NCBI RefSeq assembly: GCF_014077505.1
Contig: NZ_JACGWA010000001.1
Location: forward strand, 806,001-870,000
From: Colwellia sp. BRX10-3
GTDB taxonomy: Bacteria > Pseudomonadota > Gammaproteobacteria > Enterobacterales > Alteromonadaceae
Reading direction: 5' to 3'
DNA: 64,000 nucleotides
The notes beneath the pieces were generated by a model, which saw only the letters and a program-made list of their open reading frames with translations, searched no databases and was not told the origin of the DNA. The first letter of the stretch is position 1, and each line of letters opens with the position of its first letter. A program made the translations under genes and the position numbers. Positions 49,690 to 59,137 of this stretch are shown piece after piece.

Positions 49690-51813
49690 ATGGACAAAAA
49701 TAGCTGGTTTAAAACTTGTAAGTTTTATCTTATTTTCATCTTTGTGGCCGTGATTAGCCAAACAGCATATGCTGAGCATGATGAAGTACAAAAGGTAAAT
49801 GAACTAGAGTTATCGGCAGTAGCTAACCTTGATAAAGCGGCATTAGAAAATGACCAATGGCTTAGTGTATTGCCTGTTATCGGCGATGATGAGCAATATT
49901 TCATAGCAACACAAGCAGGAAAGGTTTACCAACTAAATAATAATGAAATATCGGAATCTGCTTTTTTTGATCTAAAATCAGCGTTAAAAAACCCTAACAT
50001 TATTGCACTAACGGCTATTACTTTAGATCCAAACTTTCACTATCGTGACCGTGATGGTTACCAAACTTTTTATACTGCCCATACTGAAGCAAGCAAAAAA
50101 ACTAAAGCAAAATTAACCCCTCAAAATAATACAATCAGCACTCCTTACGATACGGTGTTAATGCGCTGGCAAATTACCAGTCTACACAGCCAAACACCTA
50201 AACTTAGTCAACAAAATGAAGTAATGCGTATTGCTATTTTACAACCGCAAGAACATATTCAACAACTAAGTTTTAATCCTTATATTGAACCTTGGCACGA
50301 TGACTTTGGTTTACTTTTTATTGCCCTTGCTCGCAGTGATACGTTAAAACATGAAGCACTTTATGCTGGCGCCATTCTGCGAATAAAACCAGAAAAGCAT
50401 GGTTTACAACACTATACTATTCCAGCCGACAACCCTTTTACAAAGACAGTTGATATTCGTAATGAAATTGTCTTTATAGCTGGACAAAAAACCGAACATT
50501 TTGACTGGATAAAGAAAAGTACTTATAGCTTACTTGTGCAATTTAACCAACACGACGCTAATGTACTGATAGAAGCAAAAATAGGTGATGACTGGCGTGA
50601 AGCTATCCCACAAAAACAGATAAAAAAACACTTACCGGCAACGAATACAAAACATAAAACCTTGCTTTACCATGGTAGAGAACTTAAAAATTTATGGGGT
50701 AAAGCTCTTCATTTACAGCAAATAGAAAACGATTGGCAATTACAAGCAATAGCATTAAATTCGACAGTTAATAGCGAAGGTTTACTGCAAGATACTCCCC
50801 ATAAACTCATAAAACATAATGCGAATGAGCAAGCAAAATTTAGTTTGCATCAAAAGCACAATGGCGAGTTATTACTGCTTGAACATACTCAACAGCGCTT
50901 ATACACTATTAAAGTACCTGAAATTACCATGAGTAAAGTCGCTATTAGTGACAACTCAATAAGTGCTTCAAATTATAATAGCTTTTTTGCTTTTCTGTTT
51001 TTCATTATGTTTATTTTAATGAGCTATTTTTGGTATTCAAGAAAAAGTAGCCTTAAAAAACAAAATCTTTTGCATGAACAGTGGGCCAACTTTGAGGTCG
51101 ATCTTACAACACAATCACTATCTTTGTATAAACGCCACACCAATGTCGCCGAACAAGTTATCAGCATATCATCAATCACCGGTAGTGAATTATTATTAAA
51201 TGACGAGGTTATTTCAACCATCACGGTTAATTCAGTACCAACCTTCTCTAATGATCTAGAAGATGAAGTTTTAGCTTTTTTCGCGAAAGAACACAGGTTA
51301 AAAATGATTGATGAAAAACAGCGAAACATTCAATTATGCCTCACCGACGATCAACAAAATCGTTACCTGTTTTGTCTTTACTTACGTATTGGTAACATTC
51401 GCCATACTAAACTTAAATACCAGCAAGTGATCAATAAAGTTATCGACTGGCAATGGTTTTTCGCCCAATTTATCTGCCCAGAGGTAACCCCTAAGCGAAC
51501 AATTATAGTTAAGCCAAATCGCAAAAAATCTGTAGTTAATGTCGTCAAAAAATCAGTAACTGAACAAGTAATTCACCCCGAAATTCTTGAAGATAATTCG
51601 ACGCAAGTAACACAAACTATCGACGTTTCTCTCGATAGCTCTGCTGAAAATAACCTATCAGCAAATAACAACCTACAAGATAACCAAGACGGCTCTGCAA
51701 ACCTGGTTTCTGCTTTAAACAAGCTTGTTATGATGAAAAAACAAGGTTATTTGAATGAAAATGAATTCAATGTTGCAAAAGCTAAAATTTTAAAAGATTT
51801 AACCAATGATTAA
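49690..51813 (+). CDS. secreted-propeller / transmembrane / SHOCT protein
   Basis: A 707-residue protein with a signal peptide (cleavage after AYA, residue 28), a large external part (about 29-425), one membrane segment (about 430-452, FFAFLFFIMFILMSYFWY), a cytoplasmic region, and a C-terminal SHOCT motif (about 670-705, LNKLVMMKKQGYLNENEFNVAKAKIL). The external part has YFIATQAGKVYQLNNNE and TAITLDPNFHYRDRDGY, which recall the PQQ-type sugar dehydrogenase propeller (YliI-like), though calcium and PQQ ligands are not evident. It is 43 bases after the SSB-like gene. Role unknown; SHOCT suggests oligomerisation. Confidence 0.65.
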   Translation: MDKNSWFKTCKFYLIFIFVAVISQTAYAEHDEVQKVNELELSAVANLDKAALENDQWLSVLPVIGDDEQYFIATQAGKVYQLNNNEISESAFFDLKSALKNPNIIALTAITLDPNFHYRDRDGYQTFYTAHTEASKKTKAKLTPQNNTISTPYDTVLMRWQITSLHSQTPKLSQQNEVMRIAILQPQEHIQQLSFNPYIEPWHDDFGLLFIALARSDTLKHEALYAGAILRIKPEKHGLQHYTIPADNPFTKTVDIRNEIVFIAGQKTEHFDWIKKSTYSLLVQFNQHDANVLIEAKIGDDWREAIPQKQIKKHLPATNTKHKTLLYHGRELKNLWGKALHLQQIENDWQLQAIALNSTVNSEGLLQDTPHKLIKHNANEQAKFSLHQKHNGELLLLEHTQQRLYTIKVPEITMSKVAISDNSISASNYNSFFAFLFFIMFILMSYFWYSRKSSLKKQNLLHEQWANFEVDLTTQSLSLYKRHTNVAEQVISISSITGSELLLNDEVISTITVNSVPTFSNDLEDEVLAFFAKEHRLKMIDEKQRNIQLCLTDDQQNRYLFCLYLRIGNIRHTKLKYQQVINKVIDWQWFFAQFICPEVTPKRTIIVKPNRKKSVVNVVKKSVTEQVIHPEILEDNSTQVTQTIDVSLDSSAENNLSANNNLQDNQDGSANLVSALNKLVMMKKQGYLNENEFNVAKAKILKDLTND

Positions 51814-52045
51814 TGCATAACATTTAAATCATATTAGATTATTAAGCCTATAGCTTGAAAGATAGAACACTTATATTTACTTAAAAAATAGCGTAAAATG
51901 CGGTCGGTTTTCCCCGCTCTTTAGCTGTTTTTTAAATACCTAAGGTCATACAAGCACTCAACTAGCGGTAGCTTGTGACAAAATATATTATGCAGAATAA
52001 AACGGGGTTAGTTTAACTGCACTACTAAGAACAATGAGCCATTAA

Positions 52046-52711
52046 GTGTTTAAATCAACGTCAGCATTAAAATTAACCGTTTTCGCAACCCTAATATCGT
52101 TATTTTTGGTCATGACCTTAGCTACGCTATTACTCGGTGACTATAGTATTGTTATTCAAAACTATTTAAATACTTTAATCCCAAAAAACCTGCTTGGCGC
52201 TTTAACTTTCACATTAATACTAACACCTGCTATGGCTTTAGGTTTACCTCGACAAATTGCCGCATTAAGCGCAGGGTTTTTATTTGGAACTGGCTTTGGC
52301 ACATTATTAGCAACAATATCTGCAGTTTTAGGCTGCATAGTAACGCTGATTTTAGCGCGTAAACTATTTGCGAATATGGTGCAGCGTAGTTATCCAAAAC
52401 CGTTAGCTAAAGTTAGCCATTTCTTCAGTCACAACACTTTTTTAAAAGCCCTGATTATTCGACTATTACCCGCAGGTTCAAACTTTCTAACTAACGTGCT
52501 TGCAGGCACCGCACGCTCACCTATAAAACCTTATGTTTTGGGCTCCGCACTCGGCTTTTTGCCACAAATGACTATATTTTCATTAATGGGCGCGGGATTA
52601 CAGGTTAATGGTCAGCAACAATTAATTATCAGTGTTATTTTACTTGTTATCGCACTGTTGCTCAGTAGCTATCTATATCAAAAAACACACAGTAAATTTA
52701 CCTTGAGCTAA
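52046..52711 (+). CDS. TVP38/TMEM64 family membrane protein
   Basis: A 221-residue inner-membrane protein of the VTT/DedA-like superfamily. It has five to six membrane segments; the conserved core is LGLPRQIAALSAGFLFGTGFGTLLATISAVLGC (given in the pieces GLPRQIAALSAGFLFG and GTLLATISAVLGC, about 66-98), followed by FLKALIIRLLPAGSNFLTNVLAGTARSP (IRLLPAGSNFLTN near 140), the family's re-entrant loop. Members are thought to move lipids or act in envelope maintenance. The start is GTG at 52046 with TGAG nine bases upstream; no ATG fits. Alone, with a terminator downstream shared with dsbA. Confidence 0.82.
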   Translation: MFKSTSALKLTVFATLISLFLVMTLATLLLGDYSIVIQNYLNTLIPKNLLGALTFTLILTPAMALGLPRQIAALSAGFLFGTGFGTLLATISAVLGCIVTLILARKLFANMVQRSYPKPLAKVSHFFSHNTFLKALIIRLLPAGSNFLTNVLAGTARSPIKPYVLGSALGFLPQMTIFSLMGAGLQVNGQQQLIISVILLVIALLLSSYLYQKTHSKFTLS

Positions 52712-52794
52712 ACCTAAACCCTACTGAACTGTATTAAGTGAGCCGGAATTGCTTAAGGAGGTTATGCTGGACTTGTCGGCTAAATTTTAGCTAA

Positions 52795-52823
52795 TAAAAA
52801 AGAGGCCGCAGCCTCTTTTTTAC
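52795..52823. terminator. bidirectional rho-independent terminator
   Basis: AAAAGAGGC (ending 52806) pairs with GCCTCTTTT (from 52811) around CGCA, with A-run before and T-run after. It lies between the TVP38 gene and the end of minus-strand dsbA. Confidence 0.88.
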
Positions 52824-52837
52824 ATCAGGTTATTAAC

Positions 52838-53470
52838 TTATTTTAAGGTTAATAAGTGATTCACAAGATTAATGTAATCTTGCTCAAAATTGTTTCTGTC
52901 TAGGCCTTGAGCGTCTACGCGGTACTTGCCGTTAACAATCACTGCCGGCACTCCTGTTAAAGCGCCTTTACTCGCAAAGTTATCTTGCTGTTTTTTCATG
53001 GCATTAGCTTTACTAACAACACCAAAGCTTTTCATTAACTTATCGAATTGTTCACCATCAGCACCGTTAAACACAAATACGTTTCGGATATCTTTTTCTG
53101 AAGTAAATACCGCTTTTTGTACGTGAATGTAATTAAACAATGCACTGATAATTTTTTTCTCTAAACCCATTTGATGAGCAACAACAACCGCTTTGCTCAG
53201 CATTTGCTGTACTTTAGGTGAAGCAGCACGTAAGAAGTCAACATGGTTCATTTCGAACTTAGCATCGGCCGGTATTGATGTTTTTAACTTCTGCATAAAC
53301 GGTTCAAATTGAAAACAATGAGGGCAATAAAACGAGAAAAACTCACGTACTTCTTGTTTCGCGGTGACTTCTTCACTTACTTTAGTGTAATGCTCGCCTT
53401 CAGTATAATTTGCTGCGAATGCGAATACTGGTAATAACATTAAAGCGAATAAGCTCACTAACTTTTTCAT
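52838..53470 (-). CDS. dsbA: periplasmic thiol:disulfide oxidoreductase DsbA
   Basis: Introduces disulfide bonds into exported proteins. The 210-residue precursor has a signal peptide ending at about residue 19 (PVFAFAANY), the active site C49-P-H-C52 in FFSFYCPHCFQFEPF, and the cis-Pro loop in LTGVPAVIVNGKYRV near 173. I took ATG at 53470, which gives the usual KK-hydrophobic signal; an ATG seven codons upstream is possible. It follows srkA on the same strand at 52 bases, the same pair as yihE-dsbA in E. coli, where dsbA is also read from a promoter in that region. Confidence 0.95.
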   Translation of the reverse strand: MKKLVSLFALMLLPVFAFAANYTEGEHYTKVSEEVTAKQEVREFFSFYCPHCFQFEPFMQKLKTSIPADAKFEMNHVDFLRAASPKVQQMLSKAVVVAHQMGLEKKIISALFNYIHVQKAVFTSEKDIRNVFVFNGADGEQFDKLMKSFGVVSKANAMKKQQDNFASKGALTGVPAVIVNGKYRVDAQGLDRNNFEQDYINLVNHLLTLK

Positions 53471-53522
53471 AAAATTAAAATTCCTAATCATTAATAAATC
53501 AAAATAATAGTGCCGAACCTAC

Positions 53523-54500
53523 TTAATAAGGTAGTAAGCTCAACGGAGGCTGCTGCAATGCTGACATTTGCTCTTTAAGCATCAAAATTTGTTGTTCCCA
53601 ATATTTTTCAGTATTAAACCACGGAAAGTTATGAGGAAAAGCAGGATCTTGCCAACGTTTACATAGCCATGCCATATAATTAACTACTCGCATAGTACGC
53701 AATGATTCAATTAAAGGCAATTGATTGGTCTCAAAGCGATGAAATTCATCGTAGCCCGTTAATATGGTATCTAACTGCAATAACTGCTGCTGACGGTCGC
53801 CACTGAGCATCATCCAAATATCTTGTACAGCAGGTCCCATCCTACAATCATCAAGATCGACAAAGTGTGGTCCCTTATCAGTCCATAGAATGTTACCGGC
53901 ATGACAATCACCGTGTAAGCGAATCTGTGATTTAGGTTGATACTGTTGGCTTGCGATGGCAATCACTTGCTCTAAAATAGTGAAAAAAGGTAAGGTTAAA
54001 CTCGAGGGGACAAAGTTAGATTTTTCAATAATAAGTTGTGCTTGCTGAAGCATTTCCTCACTTTTAAATGTTGGACGTTCAGTAAAACTTTTTTTAGCCG
54101 CAACGGCATGAATGCGTCCTAAAAACCGACCCATCCATTCTAATTGGTCTAAATTGTCGACCTCGAAAATACGACCACCACGACAAGGAAATATAGCGAA
54201 GTGATAACCTTTATACGAAAATAAAGACTCGCCATCAATTTTCATCGGTGCCACTAATGGCAGCTCACTTTTGTCTAATTCAAATGAGAATTTATGTTCT
54301 TCTCTAATTTGGGCTTCTGTCCAGCGTTGCGGTCGATAAAACTTAGTAACATATTTAGTTTTATCCATATCATGAAATTGATAAACGCGATTTTCATAGC
54401 TGTTTAATGCCAACAAACCGCTATCAACCGTTAAGCCGGTGCTTTCTAGGCCGTCGAGAATTAAATCTGGCGATAACGAAGTAAAATCAAATACTGACAT
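53523..54500 (-). CDS. srkA: stress response kinase A (YihE/RdoA)
   Basis: Protein serine/threonine kinase with an aminoglycoside-phosphotransferase-like fold; in E. coli it counters stress-induced death. The 325-residue product has the catalytic loop RLHGDCHAGNILW (about 194-206), the metal-binding FVDLDDCRMGPAVQDIWM (about 211-228), and the N-terminal LNSYENRVYQF typical of YihE. Length matches E. coli SrkA (328). Its ATG overlaps the ccoG stop (TAATG), and dsbA follows, so ccoG-srkA-dsbA may be one transcript. Confidence 0.94.
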   Translation of the reverse strand: MSVFDFTSLSPDLILDGLESTGLTVDSGLLALNSYENRVYQFHDMDKTKYVTKFYRPQRWTEAQIREEHKFSFELDKSELPLVAPMKIDGESLFSYKGYHFAIFPCRGGRIFEVDNLDQLEWMGRFLGRIHAVAAKKSFTERPTFKSEEMLQQAQLIIEKSNFVPSSLTLPFFTILEQVIAIASQQYQPKSQIRLHGDCHAGNILWTDKGPHFVDLDDCRMGPAVQDIWMMLSGDRQQQLLQLDTILTGYDEFHRFETNQLPLIESLRTMRVVNYMAWLCKRWQDPAFPHNFPWFNTEKYWEQQILMLKEQMSALQQPPLSLLPY

Positions 54501-55933
54501 TAGCGTTTATTAAAGAAGCGGCTTTCATGTTCAAGCTTAACCTCATCCGTGTCTGAAACTAATTCAATAACAAAACTTATATCTGTCATATAACCTTCTA
54601 ATTCGTAGGGATCAACCGAAATGCTAATTGGTAAAGTATATACTTTAGCCGCTTTAACAAGTACCTCTTGTTCACCATGCCATGTAGTATTATTAATACC
54701 CTTTACTGACAGGCGATAGCGATTATCTTTTTGTGATTTATTAAGAATTTTTAAGGTATAAACATTCTCAATATCACCATTAAAGTTCTCTTTTGCTAGC
54801 TCATTTCTGTCGCGAATTATATCCATTGACAGTGGAGATCTATTAGCCATTTCAAAAATCAATAAACTTGTCATCAAAATCAATACAATGGCATAACCAA
54901 TAAGTTTACCACGGACAAAATGAACTTTTTTCCCTTCTAATTCATGCTCAGTGGTATAACGAATTAAACCTTTGTCATATCTCATTCGCTCCATTACATC
55001 GTCGCAGGCATCAACACAGGCACCACAATTAATACATTCATATTGTAAGCCGTTGCGAATATCGATACCGGTAGGGCAAACCTGAACACATAGATTACAG
55101 TCGATACAATCTCCTAAACCCACATCTTTTGGCACATCTTTTCGAGTACGTGGACCGCGATTTTCACCACGTTTGGCATCATAAGAAACGGTTAAAGTGT
55201 CTTTATCAAACATGGCAGATTGAAAGCGGGCATATGGGCACATATGCAAACACATAATTTCACGCATCCAACCCGCGTTACCATAAGTACAAAAAGCAAA
55301 AAACCATACCGTTGCTGCCAAGGCAAACGAAGCCTTAAAGGTGAAGAAATCAACAAAAACCTCATTCATGGGTGCAAAATAGCCGACAAAGGTAAGTGCG
55401 GTTAAAATAGAAAAGAAGCCCCAGCAAAAATGTTTTAGCGCTTTACGCCAAAATTTATTAACGTTTAGCGCTTGGCTGTCGAGCTTTTTACGCTGATTGG
55501 CTGTGCCTTCTATTTTCTCTTCAAACCAGATAAATATAAAAGTCCAAACGGTTTGTGGACAAAGATAACCACACCAAACTCGCCCTAAAAAAGTGGTAAT
55601 AAAGAATAGTAAGAATGCACTAAGAATAAAAAGCCACGCCAGTAATGTAAGATCTTGTGGCCAAAGCGTGACACTCCATAGCGTGAAACGTTGCTCACCA
55701 ATATCAAACAAAATGGCTTGATGTCCGTCATATTGCAACCAAGGTAAAACAGCAAACAATGCCAAAAAGAAAAAATTCATTTTTTTACGGAGTTTTTGAA
55801 ATACACCTTTTACTTTACGGACATATATTTGATCGCGAGGTGCATAGGCATCGCTTTTGGCAGGGGGATGAATTTGAACATTTTTAATCGGAATATACTG
55901 ACTAACTTTAATGTCTTTATCTTTTGATTTCAA
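54500..55933 (-). CDS. ccoG: cytochrome c oxidase accessory protein CcoG (FixG/RdxA)
   Basis: Membrane iron-sulfur protein that reduces copper for assembly of cbb3-type cytochrome oxidase. About four membrane segments and a TM near 350 frame a ferredoxin domain with CIDCNLCVQVCPTG and CINCGACVDACDDVM (around 275-325). The motifs GRVWCGYLCPQTVWTF and FEEKIEGTANQRKKLD are diagnostic; a C-terminal immunoglobulin-like domain completes it. I chose a TTG at 55933, preceded by AAAGGATCC; a frame extends up to 55996 but without a ribosome site or homology. No ccoNOQP or ccoI genes lie in the window. TAATG-coupled to srkA. Confidence 0.92.
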   Translation of the reverse strand: MKSKDKDIKVSQYIPIKNVQIHPPAKSDAYAPRDQIYVRKVKGVFQKLRKKMNFFFLALFAVLPWLQYDGHQAILFDIGEQRFTLWSVTLWPQDLTLLAWLFILSAFLLFFITTFLGRVWCGYLCPQTVWTFIFIWFEEKIEGTANQRKKLDSQALNVNKFWRKALKHFCWGFFSILTALTFVGYFAPMNEVFVDFFTFKASFALAATVWFFAFCTYGNAGWMREIMCLHMCPYARFQSAMFDKDTLTVSYDAKRGENRGPRTRKDVPKDVGLGDCIDCNLCVQVCPTGIDIRNGLQYECINCGACVDACDDVMERMRYDKGLIRYTTEHELEGKKVHFVRGKLIGYAIVLILMTSLLIFEMANRSPLSMDIIRDRNELAKENFNGDIENVYTLKILNKSQKDNRYRLSVKGINNTTWHGEQEVLVKAAKVYTLPISISVDPYELEGYMTDISFVIELVSDTDEVKLEHESRFFNKR

Positions 55934-56155
55934 TGCGGATCCTTTATTTCGGTAATACCGGTCAATTATAACGGATTCGCCGGCGTTACCCATCAATAAA
56001 ATAGCAAAATATTGCTTTGTTGGTACAAAATTGATTACCCTAGAACTATTCTCATGACATTTTGTCTAAGAAAACAATAATGCTATGTGTGGTAGCTTCA
56101 ATAACAACAATAACTTGCTTGTTATTTGTACGCATAGAAGATTATAAGGGATGGT

Positions 56156-56512
56156 ATGAAAAAATTATTGATCTTGATCGTAGCTGGCGCGTTATATTTT
56201 CATTATTATCCTAATGAAAAACTAAACAGCTGGTTTTTTGAGCAAAAAGAGATGGCGCTTAGTTATTTTTCAGATGCAACTGATACAAAAGTGCGTTTAA
56301 AGTCAGATAAAATATATCAAGACCTATCACGAGATTTTGGCCAATTTACTAGCCAAGAAAAAGCCTATGTTGCTGAGATTACCAGCAGCCGTGAAAAAGT
56401 AAAAATCTTTAACGAGCAATACTGTAAAAGCAAAAAACAAACACCAAAATTACATCGCGATAATTTAACTAAGGTTTGCTATACCATTAGCAAATACAGC
56501 AATTTATTATAG
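56156..56512 (+). CDS. small exported or membrane-anchored protein of unknown function
   Basis: A 118-residue protein starting MKKLLILIVAGALYFHYYP, a short hydrophobic anchor or signal without a clear cleavage site. The rest is polar and helical (DKIYQDLSRDFGQFTSQEKAYVAEITSS in its centre) and holds two cysteines near the C-terminus that could pair outside the cytoplasm. AAGGGATGGT precedes the ATG. It is a lone gene divergent from ccoG. I recognise no family. Confidence 0.65.
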   Translation: MKKLLILIVAGALYFHYYPNEKLNSWFFEQKEMALSYFSDATDTKVRLKSDKIYQDLSRDFGQFTSQEKAYVAEITSSREKVKIFNEQYCKSKKQTPKLHRDNLTKVCYTISKYSNLL

Positions 56513-56614
56513 CTGTATTACTCCTAGTAGGTAATACAGCTAGACGCACACTATCAAATAAATCAGACGATTAGGTTGTGTTCTAATCGTCTGCTGACTG
56601 ATTAATCATGAAAA

Positions 56615-57979
56615 TTAAGCTGAGATTCTGGCTAATAAATTAGCAAAACTATCGGCGCTTACCTGCTCTAAAGCATGCTCTGAGCCACGGATCACCCAAT
56701 TTCCATTGACCATCACATCTAATACTGGATTTTGCTGGCTAGCAAAAATCACGCTGTCGAGTAAATACAAATCATCGTGAGCAAATAAACGTAATTGGCT
56801 ATCATCTAAAACCAATAAATCAGCTTGCTTGCCTATGGCTAGTGCTCCAGTATTACTATTAGTACTTTGTGCTCCACCTGCGGCGGCTTTTTGCCATAAA
56901 TTAAGCCCAACAGATTTTTGCTCACTGCTAGCTAACATGGCACGTTGTCGCTTACTTAAACGTTGTGCATATTCAAGCCATCGCAGCTCTTCGATTGGGT
57001 TGACCGAAATGTGACTATCTGAGCCTATGGCAAATGTGCCATTCTCCATCAAAAATTCATCAGTTGGGAAGATACCATCACCTAAATTAGCTTCTGTCGT
57101 TGGGCAAATACCTGCAATTGCTTGACTAGCAATGATGCCCTTGCGCTCTTTTTCATCGATATGCGTGGCGTGAATTAAACACCAATGTTTATCTAAATCG
57201 GCATTGTCGAGTAACCACTGCACAGGGCGTTGACCATAATGAGTTAAGCAATCTTCAACTTCTTTTTGCTGCTCAGCAATGTGGATATGAATCGGTGCTT
57301 GCGCATCGAGTGCTCGAACATGCTCAACAGCCGATAACAATGAGTTTTTATCAACAGCACGCAAAGAATGCGGTGCAATACCAACATTACAATTAGGCTG
57401 TAATTGAGCTAGCTTAAAACAATCACTGACTAAGTCATTAAATTGCTCAACAGAATTAATAAAACGCTTTTGACCATCAGTAGCGGCTTGTGGGCCAAAA
57501 CCACTGAAGCGATACAATACCGGTAATAATGTTAAACCAATGCCTGACAGCTTAGCTGCAGCAAAAATAGCTTGTGCCATAGTTGCTAGTTTTTCATGGT
57601 TTTGACCGTCAATATCATGATGAAGATAGTGAAACTCAGCAACGCGGGTATAACCCATTTTCAACATTTCAATATAAAGCTGACTAGCAATAACTTGCGC
57701 ATCTTCTGAGGTTAATTGCCCCAAAAATTTATACATAATATGACGCCAAGTCCAAAAACTGTCTTGCCCTTCACTACCTTGTTCACTGTACCCGGCAAAA
57801 GCACGCTGAAAAGCATGAGAGTGACAATTCACCATGCCCGGAATAACCACGCCATTGGCACGTTCTGCGCCAGTAACATAACCATCGGCAATGTCGGTAA
57901 TAACGCCCTGTTCAATCGTCAAGGTTTGCTCGTTCGCCCAACCATCGGCTAACAATATTTTTTTTACAAAAAGTTTCAT
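56615..57979 (-). CDS. hutF: formimidoylglutamate deiminase
   Basis: Deaminates N-formimino-L-glutamate to N-formyl-L-glutamate in the histidine utilisation pathway that ends with HutG. The 454-residue amidohydrolase has the metal motif H53-x-H55 in VNCHSHAFQRAFAG, IAPHSLRAV near 205, HIHIAEQQKEV near 235 and GSDSHISVNPIEELR near 320 with the catalytic Asp. These fit HutF rather than cytosine or guanine deaminases. GGGGGG lies five bases before the ATG. It is 12 bases downstream of hutG in one operon. Confidence 0.93.
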   Translation of the reverse strand: MKLFVKKILLADGWANEQTLTIEQGVITDIADGYVTGAERANGVVIPGMVNCHSHAFQRAFAGYSEQGSEGQDSFWTWRHIMYKFLGQLTSEDAQVIASQLYIEMLKMGYTRVAEFHYLHHDIDGQNHEKLATMAQAIFAAAKLSGIGLTLLPVLYRFSGFGPQAATDGQKRFINSVEQFNDLVSDCFKLAQLQPNCNVGIAPHSLRAVDKNSLLSAVEHVRALDAQAPIHIHIAEQQKEVEDCLTHYGQRPVQWLLDNADLDKHWCLIHATHIDEKERKGIIASQAIAGICPTTEANLGDGIFPTDEFLMENGTFAIGSDSHISVNPIEELRWLEYAQRLSKRQRAMLASSEQKSVGLNLWQKAAAGGAQSTNSNTGALAIGKQADLLVLDDSQLRLFAHDDLYLLDSVIFASQQNPVLDVMVNGNWVIRGSEHALEQVSADSFANLLARISA

Positions 57980-57991
57980 TAATACCCCCCA

Positions 57992-58804
57992 TTAATCCGT
58001 AGCGTTTTTACTTGTTGTTGTAGTTGAAGCAAAAGTTATTAGCGTTTTAACTAGCGCTTGGAGTTTAGGTTGAACTTGCAGCGCTAGCGTTTCGTTATAT
58101 GTCATGGCTTGCTCATTCATATAAGTGTGCTGCGACAGTTCTAATTGCACAGCATGAAAATTATTACTCGGCTGGCCGAATGCCCGCGTAATGTACCCAC
58201 CTTTAAAGCGACCATTACATACCATAGTGTATGGGGCGTAATCTAAGTCGGCCAGAGTAGCAATCAATTCAGGCGCACAACTTTTACCGTCGGCATTGCC
58301 AAAATTAAAATCAGGTAATTGACCTTGAAAAAATCTTGGCACATGTGAGCGAATAGAATGTGCTTCAAGCAACACCGCTTGACCAAACTCGGTTTTTATT
58401 GCCTGCATGGTTGACGCTAAAGCCTGATGATAAGGTAGCCAATAGTTTTTTACACGTTCAGTTATTTGTTCAGTAGTAGGTGCACATCCCTCTTGGTAAA
58501 GAGGCAATAAATCAAAAGCTGTGGTCGGACAAAGCTCAGTGTTATTAGCGCCTGGGTATAAATCGACACCGTCAGGATCACGATTTAAGTCAATAACATA
58601 GCGATTGTATTTAGGAATTAATATGTAAGCGCCAAGCTCTTTCGCAAAAGCGTATAAACGGTCCATATACCAGTCGGTGTCGGCAACTTCACGCCCTTTA
58701 GCTGTCATAATTGCAGCAATATCTGCCGGTATTTCTTCACCATTATGCGGCATGCTGATGAGTAAAGGCACAGAGCCTTCAAATAAGGTGTAACTGTTTG
58801 ACAT
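57992..58804 (-). CDS. hutG: N-formylglutamate deformylase
   Basis: Hydrolyses N-formyl-L-glutamate to glutamate and formate, the last step of the five-step histidine pathway. The 270-residue FGase-family protein shows LLISMPHNGEEIP (H20), DTDWYMDRLY, KYNRYVIDLNRDPDG and LLEAHSIRSHVPRFFQGQLPDF in pieces (LLEAHSIRSHVPRFF near 145), and a C-terminal QLELSQHTYM, the family's zinc and substrate residues. GAGAGGG lies before the ATG. A HutC-like operator lies just upstream. hutH, hutU, hutI and hutC are not in the window. Confidence 0.93.
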   Translation of the reverse strand: MSNSYTLFEGSVPLLISMPHNGEEIPADIAAIMTAKGREVADTDWYMDRLYAFAKELGAYILIPKYNRYVIDLNRDPDGVDLYPGANNTELCPTTAFDLLPLYQEGCAPTTEQITERVKNYWLPYHQALASTMQAIKTEFGQAVLLEAHSIRSHVPRFFQGQLPDFNFGNADGKSCAPELIATLADLDYAPYTMVCNGRFKGGYITRAFGQPSNNFHAVQLELSQHTYMNEQAMTYNETLALQVQPKLQALVKTLITFASTTTTSKNATD

Positions 58805-58818
58805 TCAACCCTCTCAAA

Positions 58819-58830
58819 TTGTATATACAA
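58819..58830. promoter_or_regulatory. HutC-type operator upstream of hutG
   Basis: TTGTATATACAA is a perfect 12-bp palindrome located 15-26 bases before the hutG ATG. It closely matches the TTGTATAGACAA-type sites bound by the GntR-family repressor HutC in other gammaproteobacteria. Its place directly upstream of the ribosome site supports repression of hutGF until urocanate is present. Confidence 0.7.
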
Positions 58831-59137
58831 CTTTATTAACACTAATTTACCACTTCAGTAATAAAACAGGAAATTATTTCTATCTTTAGTAGCTAATTCA
58901 TTTTGGTTAAATTTTCGAAATCAACAGAGACATGAAGTTACACCACAGTTAGTTGTAATCTGGATACCAAAAATAAAACTTCTTACTATTAGATGACAAT
59001 GTTTAAAGTAATCTTAATCAATCGATTTTATCAATCATAAAATACAAAATTAATCACTTTAATTGGATTCATATTTATTCAATAATAGCAACATATCGAG
59101 CAAGACCATTATTTTAGAAACTATAAACGGAGCCATT
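58831..59137. promoter_or_regulatory. divergent spacer between hutG and the peroxiredoxin gene
   Basis: About 300 AT-rich bases that must carry promoters in both directions. A similar octamer occurs twice in ATCAATCGATTTTATCAATC (59018-59037), as a short direct repeat. I looked for an OxyR site (ATAG-N7-CTAT repeats) and did not find a convincing one. The frame opening at 59063 is not supported by a ribosome site. Confidence 0.4.

Noticed and set aside
58831-59137. OxyR site before the Prx-Grx gene
   Set aside because: Only scattered CTAT and ATAG words; the four-part spacing is not met.
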